From positions 71,001-135,000 of the forward strand of contig JADKIL010000019.1 in the NCBI GenBank assembly GCA_016721315.1: a stretch of 64,000 bases of DNA. The letters run 5' to 3'. Source of the stretch: Candidatus Villigracilis vicinus. GTDB taxonomy: Bacteria > Chloroflexota > Anaerolineae > Anaerolineales > Villigracilaceae. Within the stretch, counting starts at the first letter, position 1. Each line of letters begins with the position of its first letter. Under the pieces are notes generated by a model, which was not told the DNA's origin, searched no databases, and was given only the letters and a program-made list of their open reading frames with translations. The position numbers and the translations under genes are program-made. Shown one piece after another: positions 23,951 through 32,496 of this stretch.

Positions 23951-25516
23951 ATGCAAGAAACCATTGGTCAACGTTTGAAGCGCGAGCGCGAGGCACGTTA
24001 TCTTTCGCTTGAACAGGCAGCGGAGCAAACCCGTATTCGCCGTGTCTTCATTCAGGCTCTCGAAGCTGACGATTTTTCCGTCATGCCTTCTGCGGCGCAG
24101 GGGCGTGGATTTTTGCGCAACTATGCCGAATATCTCAACCTCGATATTGACGAGTTGATCGCCGAGATCCAGCGTAACCCCATCCCGCCCGCTGAAGTAA
24201 GCGGACCTCTACCGCAGGTTAATCTCGTTGAAACAGAGTTACCTCCACTGACAGAACCGGAGGACGAAGAAGAACCCGCGCCTCCTTTCTGGACCCGTTT
24301 CCTGCCGCGTAAACCCAAATTGATACCAACGCCGCAAGTGATTCAGGAACCCGTGGAAGGAGAAGATGCCGAGACCAGCGAACCTTCGGCGGAGGTTTTG
24401 CCAGAGGGCGAGGAACAAGCTCAAGTTCAGGAAGAGGCGCAGCCAGCCTGGTGGGAACGTATTGTTTCGTTATTCAAGGTCAAGCTCCAAAAGCAGGAAC
24501 AGGCGTCTGAGGTTGTCGTTTCTGAGGAAGCAGAAACATCAGAGACACTGCAGCCTGCCAAGCCTGAAAAACCTGCCGATGTGATCATGGCTGAGATCGG
24601 TGTAATGCTGCGCGAACGCCGCGAAATGATCAGCCTGACCATTGATGAAGTGGAACGTCATACGCATTTACGTGCGGTCTTTGTAAAAGCGTTGGAAGAA
24701 GGCGCGTTCAATAAACTGCCATCAACGGTGCAAACCCGCGGCATGCTTTCGAACTATGCCAGTTTTCTCGACCTGGATGTCGATACCGTGTTGTTGCGTT
24801 ATGCCGATGCTTTACAGGCGCGGCGGCATGAAAAATACGCCGAAACCCCGCGTGATAAGATCCAAACTCAAGTCACGCCTTCCATGCCATTTTTGCGAAC
24901 CTTCATCGCAGGTGACCTCATCTTTGGTGCCATGATGATCGTTATCCTTGCAGGCTTGGCGATCTGGGGGGTGGGGCGTCTTGTCATTGCCGGTAATGAG
25001 CCAGCCCAGCCAACAGCATTACCGATCGTGAATGTGTTAGGAAATGAACCGCAGCCGACAGCTTCTGCAGTTCTAACCTTCGTCGCCGTGGATGACCCCT
25101 CCGTGGCAAATGCAGGCGGTGTGCTGGATTTGACCTCAACGCCGGAAGGTGCCCCCGCTTCGACTGCGAATGTGTCGGTGAACGTTTTCGCTTTGGAGCG
25201 TGTGTTCGTGCGCATTTCGGTGGATGGTGAGATCGCATTTGAAGGGCGTATGTTGCCGCGTGAATCCAAATTGTTCGAAGCGAACGATCAGGTGGTGATT
25301 CTCACAGGCGATGGCTCGGCATTGAGAATCACATATAATGGAGCAGACCTCGGTTTGCTAGGCGGACCGGGTCAAGTGGTGAACCAGGTTTATTTGATCA
25401 CTGGTGTGGTAACTCCCACTGCCACCATCCCGCCGACAGTGACGAATACGCCGCTGACCACACCAACTTTTACGCCCACCACCACGCCAACGGCAACGCC
25501 GACGGCTGGACAATAG
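23951..25516 (+). CDS. RodZ-like protein with two tandem HTH domains
   Basis: A 521-residue protein. Residues 1-75 form a RodZ-type HTH_25 domain (IGQRLKREREARYLSLEQAA, then GRGFLRNYAEYL). After an acidic linker a second copy appears at about residues 215-290 (LRERREMISLTIDEVERHTH, then TRGMLSNYASFL). One membrane helix lies near 315-340. A DUF4115-type beta domain (about 405-480) follows, and a threonine/proline-rich tail ends the chain. RodZ links the MreB cytoskeleton to the wall machinery. The duplicated HTH is unusual. rimO follows 30 bases downstream. Confidence 0.82.
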   Translation: MQETIGQRLKREREARYLSLEQAAEQTRIRRVFIQALEADDFSVMPSAAQGRGFLRNYAEYLNLDIDELIAEIQRNPIPPAEVSGPLPQVNLVETELPPLTEPEDEEEPAPPFWTRFLPRKPKLIPTPQVIQEPVEGEDAETSEPSAEVLPEGEEQAQVQEEAQPAWWERIVSLFKVKLQKQEQASEVVVSEEAETSETLQPAKPEKPADVIMAEIGVMLRERREMISLTIDEVERHTHLRAVFVKALEEGAFNKLPSTVQTRGMLSNYASFLDLDVDTVLLRYADALQARRHEKYAETPRDKIQTQVTPSMPFLRTFIAGDLIFGAMMIVILAGLAIWGVGRLVIAGNEPAQPTALPIVNVLGNEPQPTASAVLTFVAVDDPSVANAGGVLDLTSTPEGAPASTANVSVNVFALERVFVRISVDGEIAFEGRMLPRESKLFEANDQVVILTGDGSALRITYNGADLGLLGGPGQVVNQVYLITGVVTPTATIPPTVTNTPLTTPTFTPTTTPTATPTAGQ

Positions 25517-25546
25517 AAATTTACCCGTATTACTCAGGAAGATAAC

Positions 25547-26899
25547 GTGTCTAAAAATACTTTTCATTTGGTTTCACTTGGTTGTTCTAAAAATACGGTC
25601 GATTCCGATTCAATGGCTCAACTGTTAACCAGCGATGGTTACAGCTTTGTGGAAGACCCGTCGAAAGCTTCTGTGTTGATCGTGAACACCTGCGGTTTTA
25701 TCGGTCCGGCAAAGGACGAGTCGTATAAGGTGCTGGGAGAGTTGGCTCAGAGTAAGAAAAAGAATCAGGTGCTCATCGCGGCTGGATGCCTGACCCAGCG
25801 TTATGGTGTGGAAGTGGCAAAACGCATTCCCGGTATTGATGGCATTCTGGGAACACGCCGTTGGATGGACATTGTGCAGGTTGTGAATGATGCCCGCAAA
25901 GGCAAGCGCCCTGAACCCATTTACCACCTACCGGAGGCTCCCACAGTTGGTGCGGACGAACACGGCGCCATGCGCGTGAGCGTAACCGGACCCAGTGCTT
26001 ACTTGAAGATCGCGGATGGCTGCCGCCGTCCCTGTGCGTTTTGTGCAATTCCGCTTATCAAAGGTACAGCGGTTTCGCGCCCGGTCGAAGCGATCATTCA
26101 TGAAGCCCGCACTTTGCGTGACAAAGGCGTACGTGAATTGATCCTGATCGCGCAGGATTCCACAGATTATGGGCATGATCTCGGCATGAAAGACGGTCTC
26201 GCGACTATGCTCGAGCAATTGACCGATGCCGTGCCCGATATGGACTGGATCCGCATCATGTATTCGTATCCTGGCTATGTCACTGACCGGATGATCGAAG
26301 TGATGGCAACACGTAAACAAATTTTGCCATATCTCGATATTCCATTACAACATGCGCACCCCAAGACCTTGTATCGCATGAAACGCCCCTCCAACATGGA
26401 ATGGGTACATAAGACTCTTGCCAAAATGCGTGCCACCATTAAAGACTTAGCCATTCGTACGACGTTCATCGTTGGCTACCCCGGCGAAACGGATGAAGAA
26501 TTTCAGGCGTTGTATGATTTTGTGAACGAGATCCGCTTCGACCGCGCCGGAGCCTTTCAGTTCTCCTTCGAGCCGGGGACAACCTCCGCGCCCTTGGGTG
26601 ACCCAGTCCCTGCCGAGGTGAAGCAGGAGCGTATGGATCGGTTGATGGAACTGCAACAGAATATTTCCTTGCAAGTCAATCAATCCTACGTTGGCAAGAC
26701 CTTGGATGTATTGGTGGAGGGCTTCGATAACGGCATATCAGTTGGACGTTCCTATCGTGATGCGCCCGAAGTGGATGGGTATGTGGTTGTGGAAGGAAAA
26801 GCAAAGGTGGGCGATATTGTTCCGGTGCGCATCACCGGCGCTTTTGCCTATGATCTGACCGGGGTCCTGGTGGAACAGCCGAATCTGATCAAGTTGTAA
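25547..26899 (+). CDS. rimO: Ribosomal protein S12 methylthiotransferase RimO
   Basis: A 450-residue radical SAM enzyme that methylthiolates an aspartate of ribosomal protein S12. The N-terminal MTTase domain opens with HLVSLGCSKNTVDSD and includes NTCGFI and AAGCLTQRY cysteines. The radical SAM cluster is DGCRRPCAFCAIP (CxxxCxxC), and the chain ends in a TRAM domain. The GTG start has AGGA seven bases upstream. The gene is closely spaced after the RodZ-like gene and is followed by a terminator. Confidence 0.95.
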   Translation: MSKNTFHLVSLGCSKNTVDSDSMAQLLTSDGYSFVEDPSKASVLIVNTCGFIGPAKDESYKVLGELAQSKKKNQVLIAAGCLTQRYGVEVAKRIPGIDGILGTRRWMDIVQVVNDARKGKRPEPIYHLPEAPTVGADEHGAMRVSVTGPSAYLKIADGCRRPCAFCAIPLIKGTAVSRPVEAIIHEARTLRDKGVRELILIAQDSTDYGHDLGMKDGLATMLEQLTDAVPDMDWIRIMYSYPGYVTDRMIEVMATRKQILPYLDIPLQHAHPKTLYRMKRPSNMEWVHKTLAKMRATIKDLAIRTTFIVGYPGETDEEFQALYDFVNEIRFDRAGAFQFSFEPGTTSAPLGDPVPAEVKQERMDRLMELQQNISLQVNQSYVGKTLDVLVEGFDNGISVGRSYRDAPEVDGYVVVEGKAKVGDIVPVRITGAFAYDLTGVLVEQPNLIKL

Positions 26900-26916
26900 T
26901 GAACGGGTTGAGAATC

Positions 26917-26955
26917 AAAAAGACCGCTGCATTGTTTCGGCAGCGGTCTTTTTAT
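26917..26955. terminator. Bidirectional terminator after rimO
   Basis: A 14-bp stem (26917-26930 with 26940-26953) is flanked by A and T runs between the convergent rimO and CopD-like genes. Confidence 0.85.
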
Positions 26956-27462
26956 TTACGATACTCTTGCGAATGCGGTTGCTGCGAGGATCAGCGCGGA
27001 GAGCAAGAGATTGATTCTCAGCAGTAGAGTTTCTCTTTTTTGCAGGCGTATGAGCTCACCTTCATTCGCCTTATCTTTCTTCATCAAGGTGCGTTGGATG
27101 TCAGGCAGCACTTCCCAGGTTTGGATAGCGCTAACCACTACCATGATGACGGCGAACCCATGCTTGATAAGAATGGACAGCGACCATTGGGTGCTGATGG
27201 AAAGAAAGCCATCGTAATGTGGGCTGGTGCTCAACTGGAAAAGACCAGTCACCAGCAGGATGCCCATGCAGAACCAGGCAAGCGGCTCAAGCCTTTTTTG
27301 CAGGGCGGTGATCAGGCTGAGCTGGTCGGGCAGTTTCAAGGTCCGGGTGGCGGCGGGCAGAAAGAGCAAGTTGATCGCCGCGAGACTCCCGATCCAGGTA
27401 ACGGTTGCCAGCATGTGAATCCAGTAAATGACCGCAAGGACCGGAGTAGAAGGTGCATCCAT
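26956..27462 (-). CDS. CopD-domain-like membrane protein
   Basis: A 168-residue protein with four membrane helices. YWIHMLATVTWIGSLAAINL near the N-terminus is the histidine/tryptophan signature of the CopD (copper resistance D) superfamily, and a second conserved helix includes LIKHGFAVIMVVV. Family members are linked with copper or heme handling, but the role here is unknown. It is the last gene of the minus-strand murJ cluster, five bases downstream of the TPR protein gene. Confidence 0.6.
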   Translation of the reverse strand: MDAPSTPVLAVIYWIHMLATVTWIGSLAAINLLFLPAATRTLKLPDQLSLITALQKRLEPLAWFCMGILLVTGLFQLSTSPHYDGFLSISTQWSLSILIKHGFAVIMVVVSAIQTWEVLPDIQRTLMKKDKANEGELIRLQKRETLLLRINLLLSALILAATAFARVS

Positions 27463-27467
27463 GATCG

Positions 27468-28469
27468 TTAGGGGGTTGGTGTGGCTTCCACAGAGCCTTC
27501 GGCGGGCACTTCTTCCACTGGGTTACAAATGGAGTTGGCTTGCGCTGAATTTGCATTGGCGGTGTCATCCAGAATGCCATATGCAGATGCTTTCAGATAT
27601 TGTTCGTAGGCGGAGCAGTAATCTTGATCTGTGAACATTTGATCTGCCAGACGGACGGAGGCTACGAAGTAACGCTGTCCGGCGGTCATGGTTCCGTCCC
27701 ACATGGAGGGCCACCCAGCGGCTACGGTTTCAAAGTTGTCTTCGGCTTGCCCCCAGTCGAGCTCCCAGAAGCTGGCGCCAACCATATAAGCACGCGCGCC
27801 ATCGCGTAAACCGCTGGCTGTACTATCAAGCGGACCAAAACGTTCAGCAAGGGTCAGGTAGTAAATGCCGCCTTCCAAGTTGCCTTCTTTAAGGATCAGG
27901 TCGTGTCCCTTGTTGCGGAGGGCGAAATAATACATGCCATCCACCTGGGCAGATTTGTAGCCTGGGTCAAGTTTACGGATGGTATCAAGAGCCGTTAATG
28001 CGCCATTCCAATCCTGTGCGCGAATGAGTTCCTGTGCGCGGGCAAAGGCATTTTCTGCGCCGCTGAAATCGGGAGTGGCAGTGGCAGTGGGCGCGGCGGT
28101 GGGGGTGGGGATGCTGCTCAACACGAGAACCTCGGTGAGTTTATCCTGTGCGCCGGGGAAGCCCGGGTCGCGTTGAATGATGTACTCAAGACGTTGTCGG
28201 GCATTCTCATAACGACCAAATTGAATATCGACCAATGCGAAAGAGAATTGCTCAGAAAGTTGTGTGGCGAGGATGGCTTGTTCCGCATTTTTACGTGCGT
28301 TCACGCCAGAGTTGTACCCTCCGAACGCTCCCAAACCGATCAGGAGGATAAAACCAAGTACACCCATGAGGAGCGAACGCCAACGCGAAGGTTTTTTGAC
28401 CTTGAGCGGTTGGGTATCCCCTTCCTTATAGGGTTTTGTGGATTGTGTAGTTTCAAATTCTTCAGACAT
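27468..28469 (-). CDS. Membrane-anchored TPR-like protein
   Basis: A 333-residue protein with a 30-residue cytoplasmic start (KVKKPSRWRS), one membrane helix (about 31-52) and an extracytoplasmic helical region. The latter contains TPR-like segments such as YENARQRLEYIIQRDPGFPG and WNGALTALDTIRKLDPGYKS, and a glutamate/proline/threonine-rich end. TPR proteins serve as scaffolds, and position in the murJ cluster hints at an envelope role, which is inference. It lies between murJ and the CopD-like gene. Confidence 0.65.
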   Translation of the reverse strand: MSEEFETTQSTKPYKEGDTQPLKVKKPSRWRSLLMGVLGFILLIGLGAFGGYNSGVNARKNAEQAILATQLSEQFSFALVDIQFGRYENARQRLEYIIQRDPGFPGAQDKLTEVLVLSSIPTPTAAPTATATPDFSGAENAFARAQELIRAQDWNGALTALDTIRKLDPGYKSAQVDGMYYFALRNKGHDLILKEGNLEGGIYYLTLAERFGPLDSTASGLRDGARAYMVGASFWELDWGQAEDNFETVAAGWPSMWDGTMTAGQRYFVASVRLADQMFTDQDYCSAYEQYLKASAYGILDDTANANSAQANSICNPVEEVPAEGSVEATPTP

Positions 28470-28543
28470 GGCGGTGATTATACATCCCTTTGAATGAACA
28501 AAAAAAATTTCTTATTGGAGACTCACTGGCAGGTGCGCCTGTT

Positions 28544-30040
28544 TTAAAGGCGAATGACCTGCTTCGCCTCAGACCAGACGATGACGAGTGCAATGCCTCC
28601 ACCTATGAGCATACCGATCAGTGCAGTGATGATCGCACCACCAGGCAGGTACAGTGCGATGAGATAAGTTACAACTCCACCAATACCTGCAGCGATGAGA
28701 CCCTTGAAGACGGCGGTATTCGTTTTTAGCGGTTCATGAGTGCGCTTCGAGAGCCAGCCTAAAATGATGATGGCTTCGATCAATAAGGCGATCTCAGAGA
28801 AGGCAATGACCGGCGCGCCAATGTTCTTAAAAAAGGTCACGCCGAGGATGCCGATCACCAAAAAAATGACCAGGCGAATGCTGATCGCATACAGAGGCAC
28901 CATTGGTTCTTTACGGGCGTAGAAAGCACGGATGGCGATCTCGTGGATGGTGTACCCGGTTAATGTTGCGAGATAGGCGCGGGTTGTCCAGGTGATGAGT
29001 GTGGAGATCTGCTCGTCGAAGCCAAAGACACCGCGTACAAGCGGGTGAATTCCTGCCGCCATAATCGCCGCGATCGGCAGGGTTAAGGCGATCAATACCC
29101 GCAGGGCACGTTCGACCGCAGCGCCGAATCCGCTCCAATCTTTTTTGGAGGCGAGTTCTGAGAGGGCAGGCAGCATCGCCGTCGCCATTGCCGTTCCAAG
29201 GATCGTTTCCGGCACTTGCATAATCATCCAGCCATAGGTGAGCGACGTCACTGCGCCGACCTGGTCGAGCCGTGAGGCAAGGTTATCGCGTGCGATGAAA
29301 ATGATCTGAATGCCTGCCATGGTGAGCAGACGCGGCGCCATGAGTTTTAGCGCTTCTATGAGCCCGGTGTGGCGAATATCGAGTGCGGGGGTCCAGCGGA
29401 AGCCGTACATAAATAAGCCTGGAATTTGGATGAGCAGGTGGAATGCCGCGCCGAGAATAACCCCGTACACCAAACCTTGAATACCGAAACGAGGCACAAG
29501 AAAGATTGCACCGATGATCTGCCCCACGTTGTACATGCTGGGAGCGAGCGCGGGCAGGACGAAATGTTGGTTGGCTTGCAGCGATGCCATCACCAAGCCG
29601 CTGATCGAAAAAATGATCGTACCGATCAGATTCAATCGCATGAGTTCAGCCAGTAATGCCCGTTGATCGGCATCAAACCCGGGTGCAATGCCGATCTCTG
29701 CATCCACGATCTGTTGAGCAAAAATAGCAATGACAATGGCAATGCTGCCCGTCACTAAAAAGCCGATATTTGCCACACGTGAGAATAAGTCCCAGGCGGC
29801 GGCGCGGTCTTTGGTGGTGAGGTATTCTGTCAGCAGCGGGATGAACGCCATGCCCAATGCCCCGCCAGAGATGAGTGCGAATAAAAGGTCGGGTAAATTG
29901 TTCGCAGCATTGAATGTATCAAGCAATTGCACTTCGCCAGAGTACTGACGTGAGATGATGCCCGTACGCACGAATGCCAGCACTTTATCGATCAAAAAGA
30001 AGAACGCAACAATAAGGGAATTGCGGGTGAGTTTCGACAT
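28544..30040 (-). CDS. murJ: Lipid II flippase MurJ
   Basis: A 498-residue MOP-superfamily transporter with about 14 membrane helices. It moves lipid II across the membrane for peptidoglycan assembly. The N-terminal segment KVLAFVRTGIISRQYS and the conserved FNAANNLPDLLFALISGGAL identify MurJ, and the arginine-containing ISRQYSG and PLLTEY positions are retained. It starts one base after the stop of the small zinc-ribbon gene, indicating tight translational coupling. Confidence 0.92.
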   Translation of the reverse strand: MSKLTRNSLIVAFFFLIDKVLAFVRTGIISRQYSGEVQLLDTFNAANNLPDLLFALISGGALGMAFIPLLTEYLTTKDRAAAWDLFSRVANIGFLVTGSIAIVIAIFAQQIVDAEIGIAPGFDADQRALLAELMRLNLIGTIIFSISGLVMASLQANQHFVLPALAPSMYNVGQIIGAIFLVPRFGIQGLVYGVILGAAFHLLIQIPGLFMYGFRWTPALDIRHTGLIEALKLMAPRLLTMAGIQIIFIARDNLASRLDQVGAVTSLTYGWMIMQVPETILGTAMATAMLPALSELASKKDWSGFGAAVERALRVLIALTLPIAAIMAAGIHPLVRGVFGFDEQISTLITWTTRAYLATLTGYTIHEIAIRAFYARKEPMVPLYAISIRLVIFLVIGILGVTFFKNIGAPVIAFSEIALLIEAIIILGWLSKRTHEPLKTNTAVFKGLIAAGIGGVVTYLIALYLPGGAIITALIGMLIGGGIALVIVWSEAKQVIRL

Positions 30041-30041
30041 G

Positions 30042-30233
30042 TTAATGCTCTACGCTTTGCGGTACGTCTATACCAGGGAAGATATCTGCCAGCAAGTGTG
30101 TTTTGTGAATCAACAAGGGCAGGCATTGTGCGCAGATATAACTTTCTTTCCCTTTGAATGTCAGGGTAAGCAAGGGTGTTTGCTCATCGCTTCTTTTACA
30201 GTTTGCACAATTTTTTGTTGTTTGGTCGTTCAT
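30042..30233 (-). CDS. Small zinc-ribbon-like protein
   Basis: A 63-residue protein with two CxxC pairs (CANC near residue 8 and CAQC near residue 35), forming a likely treble-clef or zinc-ribbon knuckle. There are no other recognisable motifs. The ATG at 30233 is preferred because GGAG precedes it at good spacing. A longer in-frame start eight codons upstream lacks a site. It immediately precedes murJ with a one-base gap. Function unknown. Confidence 0.6.
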   Translation of the reverse strand: MNDQTTKNCANCKRSDEQTPLLTLTFKGKESYICAQCLPLLIHKTHLLADIFPGIDVPQSVEH

Positions 30234-30337
30234 AATGCTCCAGAATATGGTTTTCAAAGAGTTGGGATTGTCTTAAGAGATTTGAGGGGATTTTTTTGAT
30301 CAGACTTCTGTAAAAGTCTATTTTTCATCCTGCTCAA

Positions 30338-30355
30338 GGCGGCGTCCTCGCCGCC
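30338..30355. repeat. GC-rich hairpin in the gap upstream of the zinc-ribbon gene
   Basis: GGCGGCG-TCCT-CGCCGCC is a perfect 7-bp stem with a tetraloop, in the 244-base non-coding gap 30234-30477. A smaller inverted repeat AGACTT/AAGTCT is at 30302-30319. Confidence 0.5.
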
Positions 30356-30419
30356 GGGGACTGCGGCGAGAGCACTTATGCAAGAGGTCTATCGAAATAA
30401 CAAGCGTAGTGTACCATAG

Positions 30420-30456
30420 CGAAACCGCCTCGGATTTTGATTCAGAGGCGGTTTTA
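30420..30456. terminator. Terminator of the quinone oxidoreductase gene
   Basis: AAACCGCCTC (30422-30431) pairs with GAGGCGGTTT (30445-30454) and is flanked by A/T runs, just downstream of the minus-strand gene. Confidence 0.75.
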
Positions 30457-30477
30457 ATGAAGGTAAATGAAATTTTT

Positions 30478-31446
30478 TTAGGGGATTAAAAGTATCTTTC
30501 CCTTGGATTTTCGGTCTTCGAGATAACGATGCGCTTCTGCAACATTTTCCAGCGGGAAGGTCTTATCAACCAACACCCGCAACCTGCCGTCGGCGATCCA
30601 TTGGAAGAGATCATTGGTTCGCCCTGTCAGTTCTGCGCGATCTGATATGTAATGTCCAAGGGTTGGGCGGGTGAGGAATAGTGATCCTTTTGCGTTGAGG
30701 ATCTGTGGGTCTATTGGCGAAACTGAACCAGAGGATTGACCAAAGAGCACCATGTAGCCGCGTTTGCGCAGGCAATTCAAACTTTTTTCAAAGGTATCTT
30801 TGCCAACCGAGTCATAAACTACATCTACGCCTTTACCGTTCGTAAGCTTTTTGACTTCCGCTTCAAAATCAGTTTGAGCGTAGTTGATGACTGTATCTGC
30901 ACCGGCTTCGCGAGCAAGTATTGCCTTCTCTTCCGTTGAAACCGTTCCGATCACATGAGCACCGCGGAGTTTGGCGATCTGCACCAATAACCCGCCAGTG
31001 CCGCCACCTGCGGCATGGATGAGAGCCGTTTCGCCTTTTTTGAGTGGATAGGTGCTCAGTGCAAGGTAATGTGCCGTGATGCCTTGTAACGTGACGGCGG
31101 TTGCGATTTTTAGATCTACACCTTGAGGCACAGGAACCAGACTTGAGACAGGGACGATGGCATATTCGGCATATGAACCTTGTACACCAGCGTACACTAC
31201 ACGATCCCCGGGCTTGACCTCGGCTACGTTTGCCCCAATCGCATCGACAACACCGCCGCCTTCCTGACCCAATGTGAGCGGAAGTGTGCCTTGATAGCGC
31301 CCCATACGATGATAAATGTCAATAAAGTTGACGCCCACCGCTTCAAGCCTGACCCGAACCTGTCCCTCACCCGGTTCAGGTTTTTCTACCTCTTCATATT
31401 TCAGAACCTCAACCCCGCCATATCCATGCACTCGGACTGTTTTCAT
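30478..31446 (-). CDS. Zinc-free quinone oxidoreductase (MDR superfamily)
   Basis: A 322-residue zeta-crystallin-like NADPH:quinone oxidoreductase. The catalytic-domain start MKTVRVHGYGGVEVLKYEEV, the GVNFIDIYHRMGRY segment typical of the quinone oxidoreductase branch and the Rossmann motif AAGGGTGGLLVQIAKLRGA are visible. No zinc ligands occur. It likely reduces quinones or related enones by one or two electrons. The start was set at MKTVRVH because GGAGG lies eight bases upstream. A palindromic repeat sits in its upstream region. Confidence 0.88.
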   Translation of the reverse strand: MKTVRVHGYGGVEVLKYEEVEKPEPGEGQVRVRLEAVGVNFIDIYHRMGRYQGTLPLTLGQEGGGVVDAIGANVAEVKPGDRVVYAGVQGSYAEYAIVPVSSLVPVPQGVDLKIATAVTLQGITAHYLALSTYPLKKGETALIHAAGGGTGGLLVQIAKLRGAHVIGTVSTEEKAILAREAGADTVINYAQTDFEAEVKKLTNGKGVDVVYDSVGKDTFEKSLNCLRKRGYMVLFGQSSGSVSPIDPQILNAKGSLFLTRPTLGHYISDRAELTGRTNDLFQWIADGRLRVLVDKTFPLENVAEAHRYLEDRKSKGKILLIP

Positions 31447-31476
31447 GGAAAGTACCTCCATTTATCTATTTTAATT

Positions 31477-31547
31477 GTCATGCTGAGCCCTTAGGCGAAG
31501 CATCTCTACGATTATCTCTGAGACCCTTTTGCAATTGCTCAGGATAT
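31477..31547. repeat. Palindromic repeat family B
   Basis: Starts GTCATGCTGAGCCCTTAGG and ends GCTCAGGATATCAC. The inner arms GCGAAGCATCTC and GAGACCCTTTTGC are degenerate inverted copies. The layout (GTCAT...ATGAC-like ends) parallels repeat family A. Confidence 0.55.
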
Positions 31548-31549
31548 CA

Positions 31550-31834
31550 CTAATAAACCATCTCTATCTTCGTATCCCACACATCTCCATCACGCCAATT
31601 CGCTTCCGCCCATTTTGCCACAGTTTGCAGTGCGGATTGGAGAAAGGCATGGTCGTTCCCCACCATCGCACAGACGATGATGGCTTCTTCCCATTTATCG
31701 TGCAAATCCATTTCCGCCACCGAGACGTTGAACTCGCGATGCAAACGAGACATGAACGGTTTGATCCGTCCGCGTTTTTCTTTGAGGGAGGTGCAGAGGG
31801 GGATGCGTAAGTGAAGGGTGAGGGTGGCGAGCAT
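31550..31834 (-). CDS. DUF503 family protein
   Basis: A 94-residue protein beginning MLATLTLHLRIPLCTSLKEKR, a clear DUF503 (YlxP-like) signature with the conserved SLKEKR and the central FNVSVAEMDLHDKW. YlxP-type proteins are encoded near rbfA in many bacteria and are suspected to act in ribosome maturation. Here the gene is isolated. The start was set at the family N-terminus; in-frame codons upstream are not family-like. Confidence 0.85.
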   Translation of the reverse strand: MLATLTLHLRIPLCTSLKEKRGRIKPFMSRLHREFNVSVAEMDLHDKWEEAIIVCAMVGNDHAFLQSALQTVAKWAEANWRDGDVWDTKIEMVY

Positions 31835-32496
31835 GATCTTATAAACGTGGTTGCAAAAAAAACCGATCATTTTTGATACAATGCATGTCAGCACGTTGCT
31901 AAAGGTGGTTGATATTGATGTCCAACTTTAGACGGTCACTCCCATTGAAATGCGCTGCAGTGGATGATCTTTGCCGGAGAATCATTGAATTTCCGGTGAA
32001 CCGTATTCTAGGCTCTCTATATTCCAGGCGTAAACAACGATCAAAAAGCGCTGTCTCGCCCCATATAAAACAGCCCATCGGTCTTATTTTTACTGAAAAA
32101 TCGAAAAGGTCCATGGGTTAAACGGCTTTGAAACGTGCCGAACTGATCGAGCATGGTGAGTCACAATGGCTAAAAAGAAAGCCAATGATTAGGAAAATGG
32201 AGACAACGAATGGAAGGTCTCCCTAACCCGGTGTGAGGGGTGTGTAAGATTATGTTCTTTTGCTTTAAAAGGAATTGCAATTCATTCCAGATTTTATAGA
32301 GGAGTTTTCGTCATCTGGCATAGGAAATGTTGCACATCACCCATTTAATGCAAACTGTTTCCTATATTTTTTACGGAAATGACGCAGTAAAGGTCTTACA
32401 ATCCCACGCATGGACACAGAAACCCTTGATAAGGCAATAAAAAAAGCCCTCCGAATGATTACCTATATTCATCAGGCGGTTGAAGCCTGAACCTTC
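31835..32496. other. Gene-poor 660-base interval
   Basis: No recognisable gene. A -10-like TACAAT (31877-31882) and AAAGGTGG (31899-31906) precede a basic 67-codon frame at 31918-32121 (starting MSNFRRSLPLKCAAVDD), which has no family signature. The same frame stays open for a further 35 codons after its TAA. The stretch could be a decayed gene, a novel small protein or an unrecognised RNA. The 3' part runs into folC. Confidence 0.4.

Noticed and set aside
32488..32490. UGA recoding (selenocysteine or tryptophan) at the start of folC
   Set aside because: No SECIS-like structure is evident, and all other genes use TGA as a normal stop.
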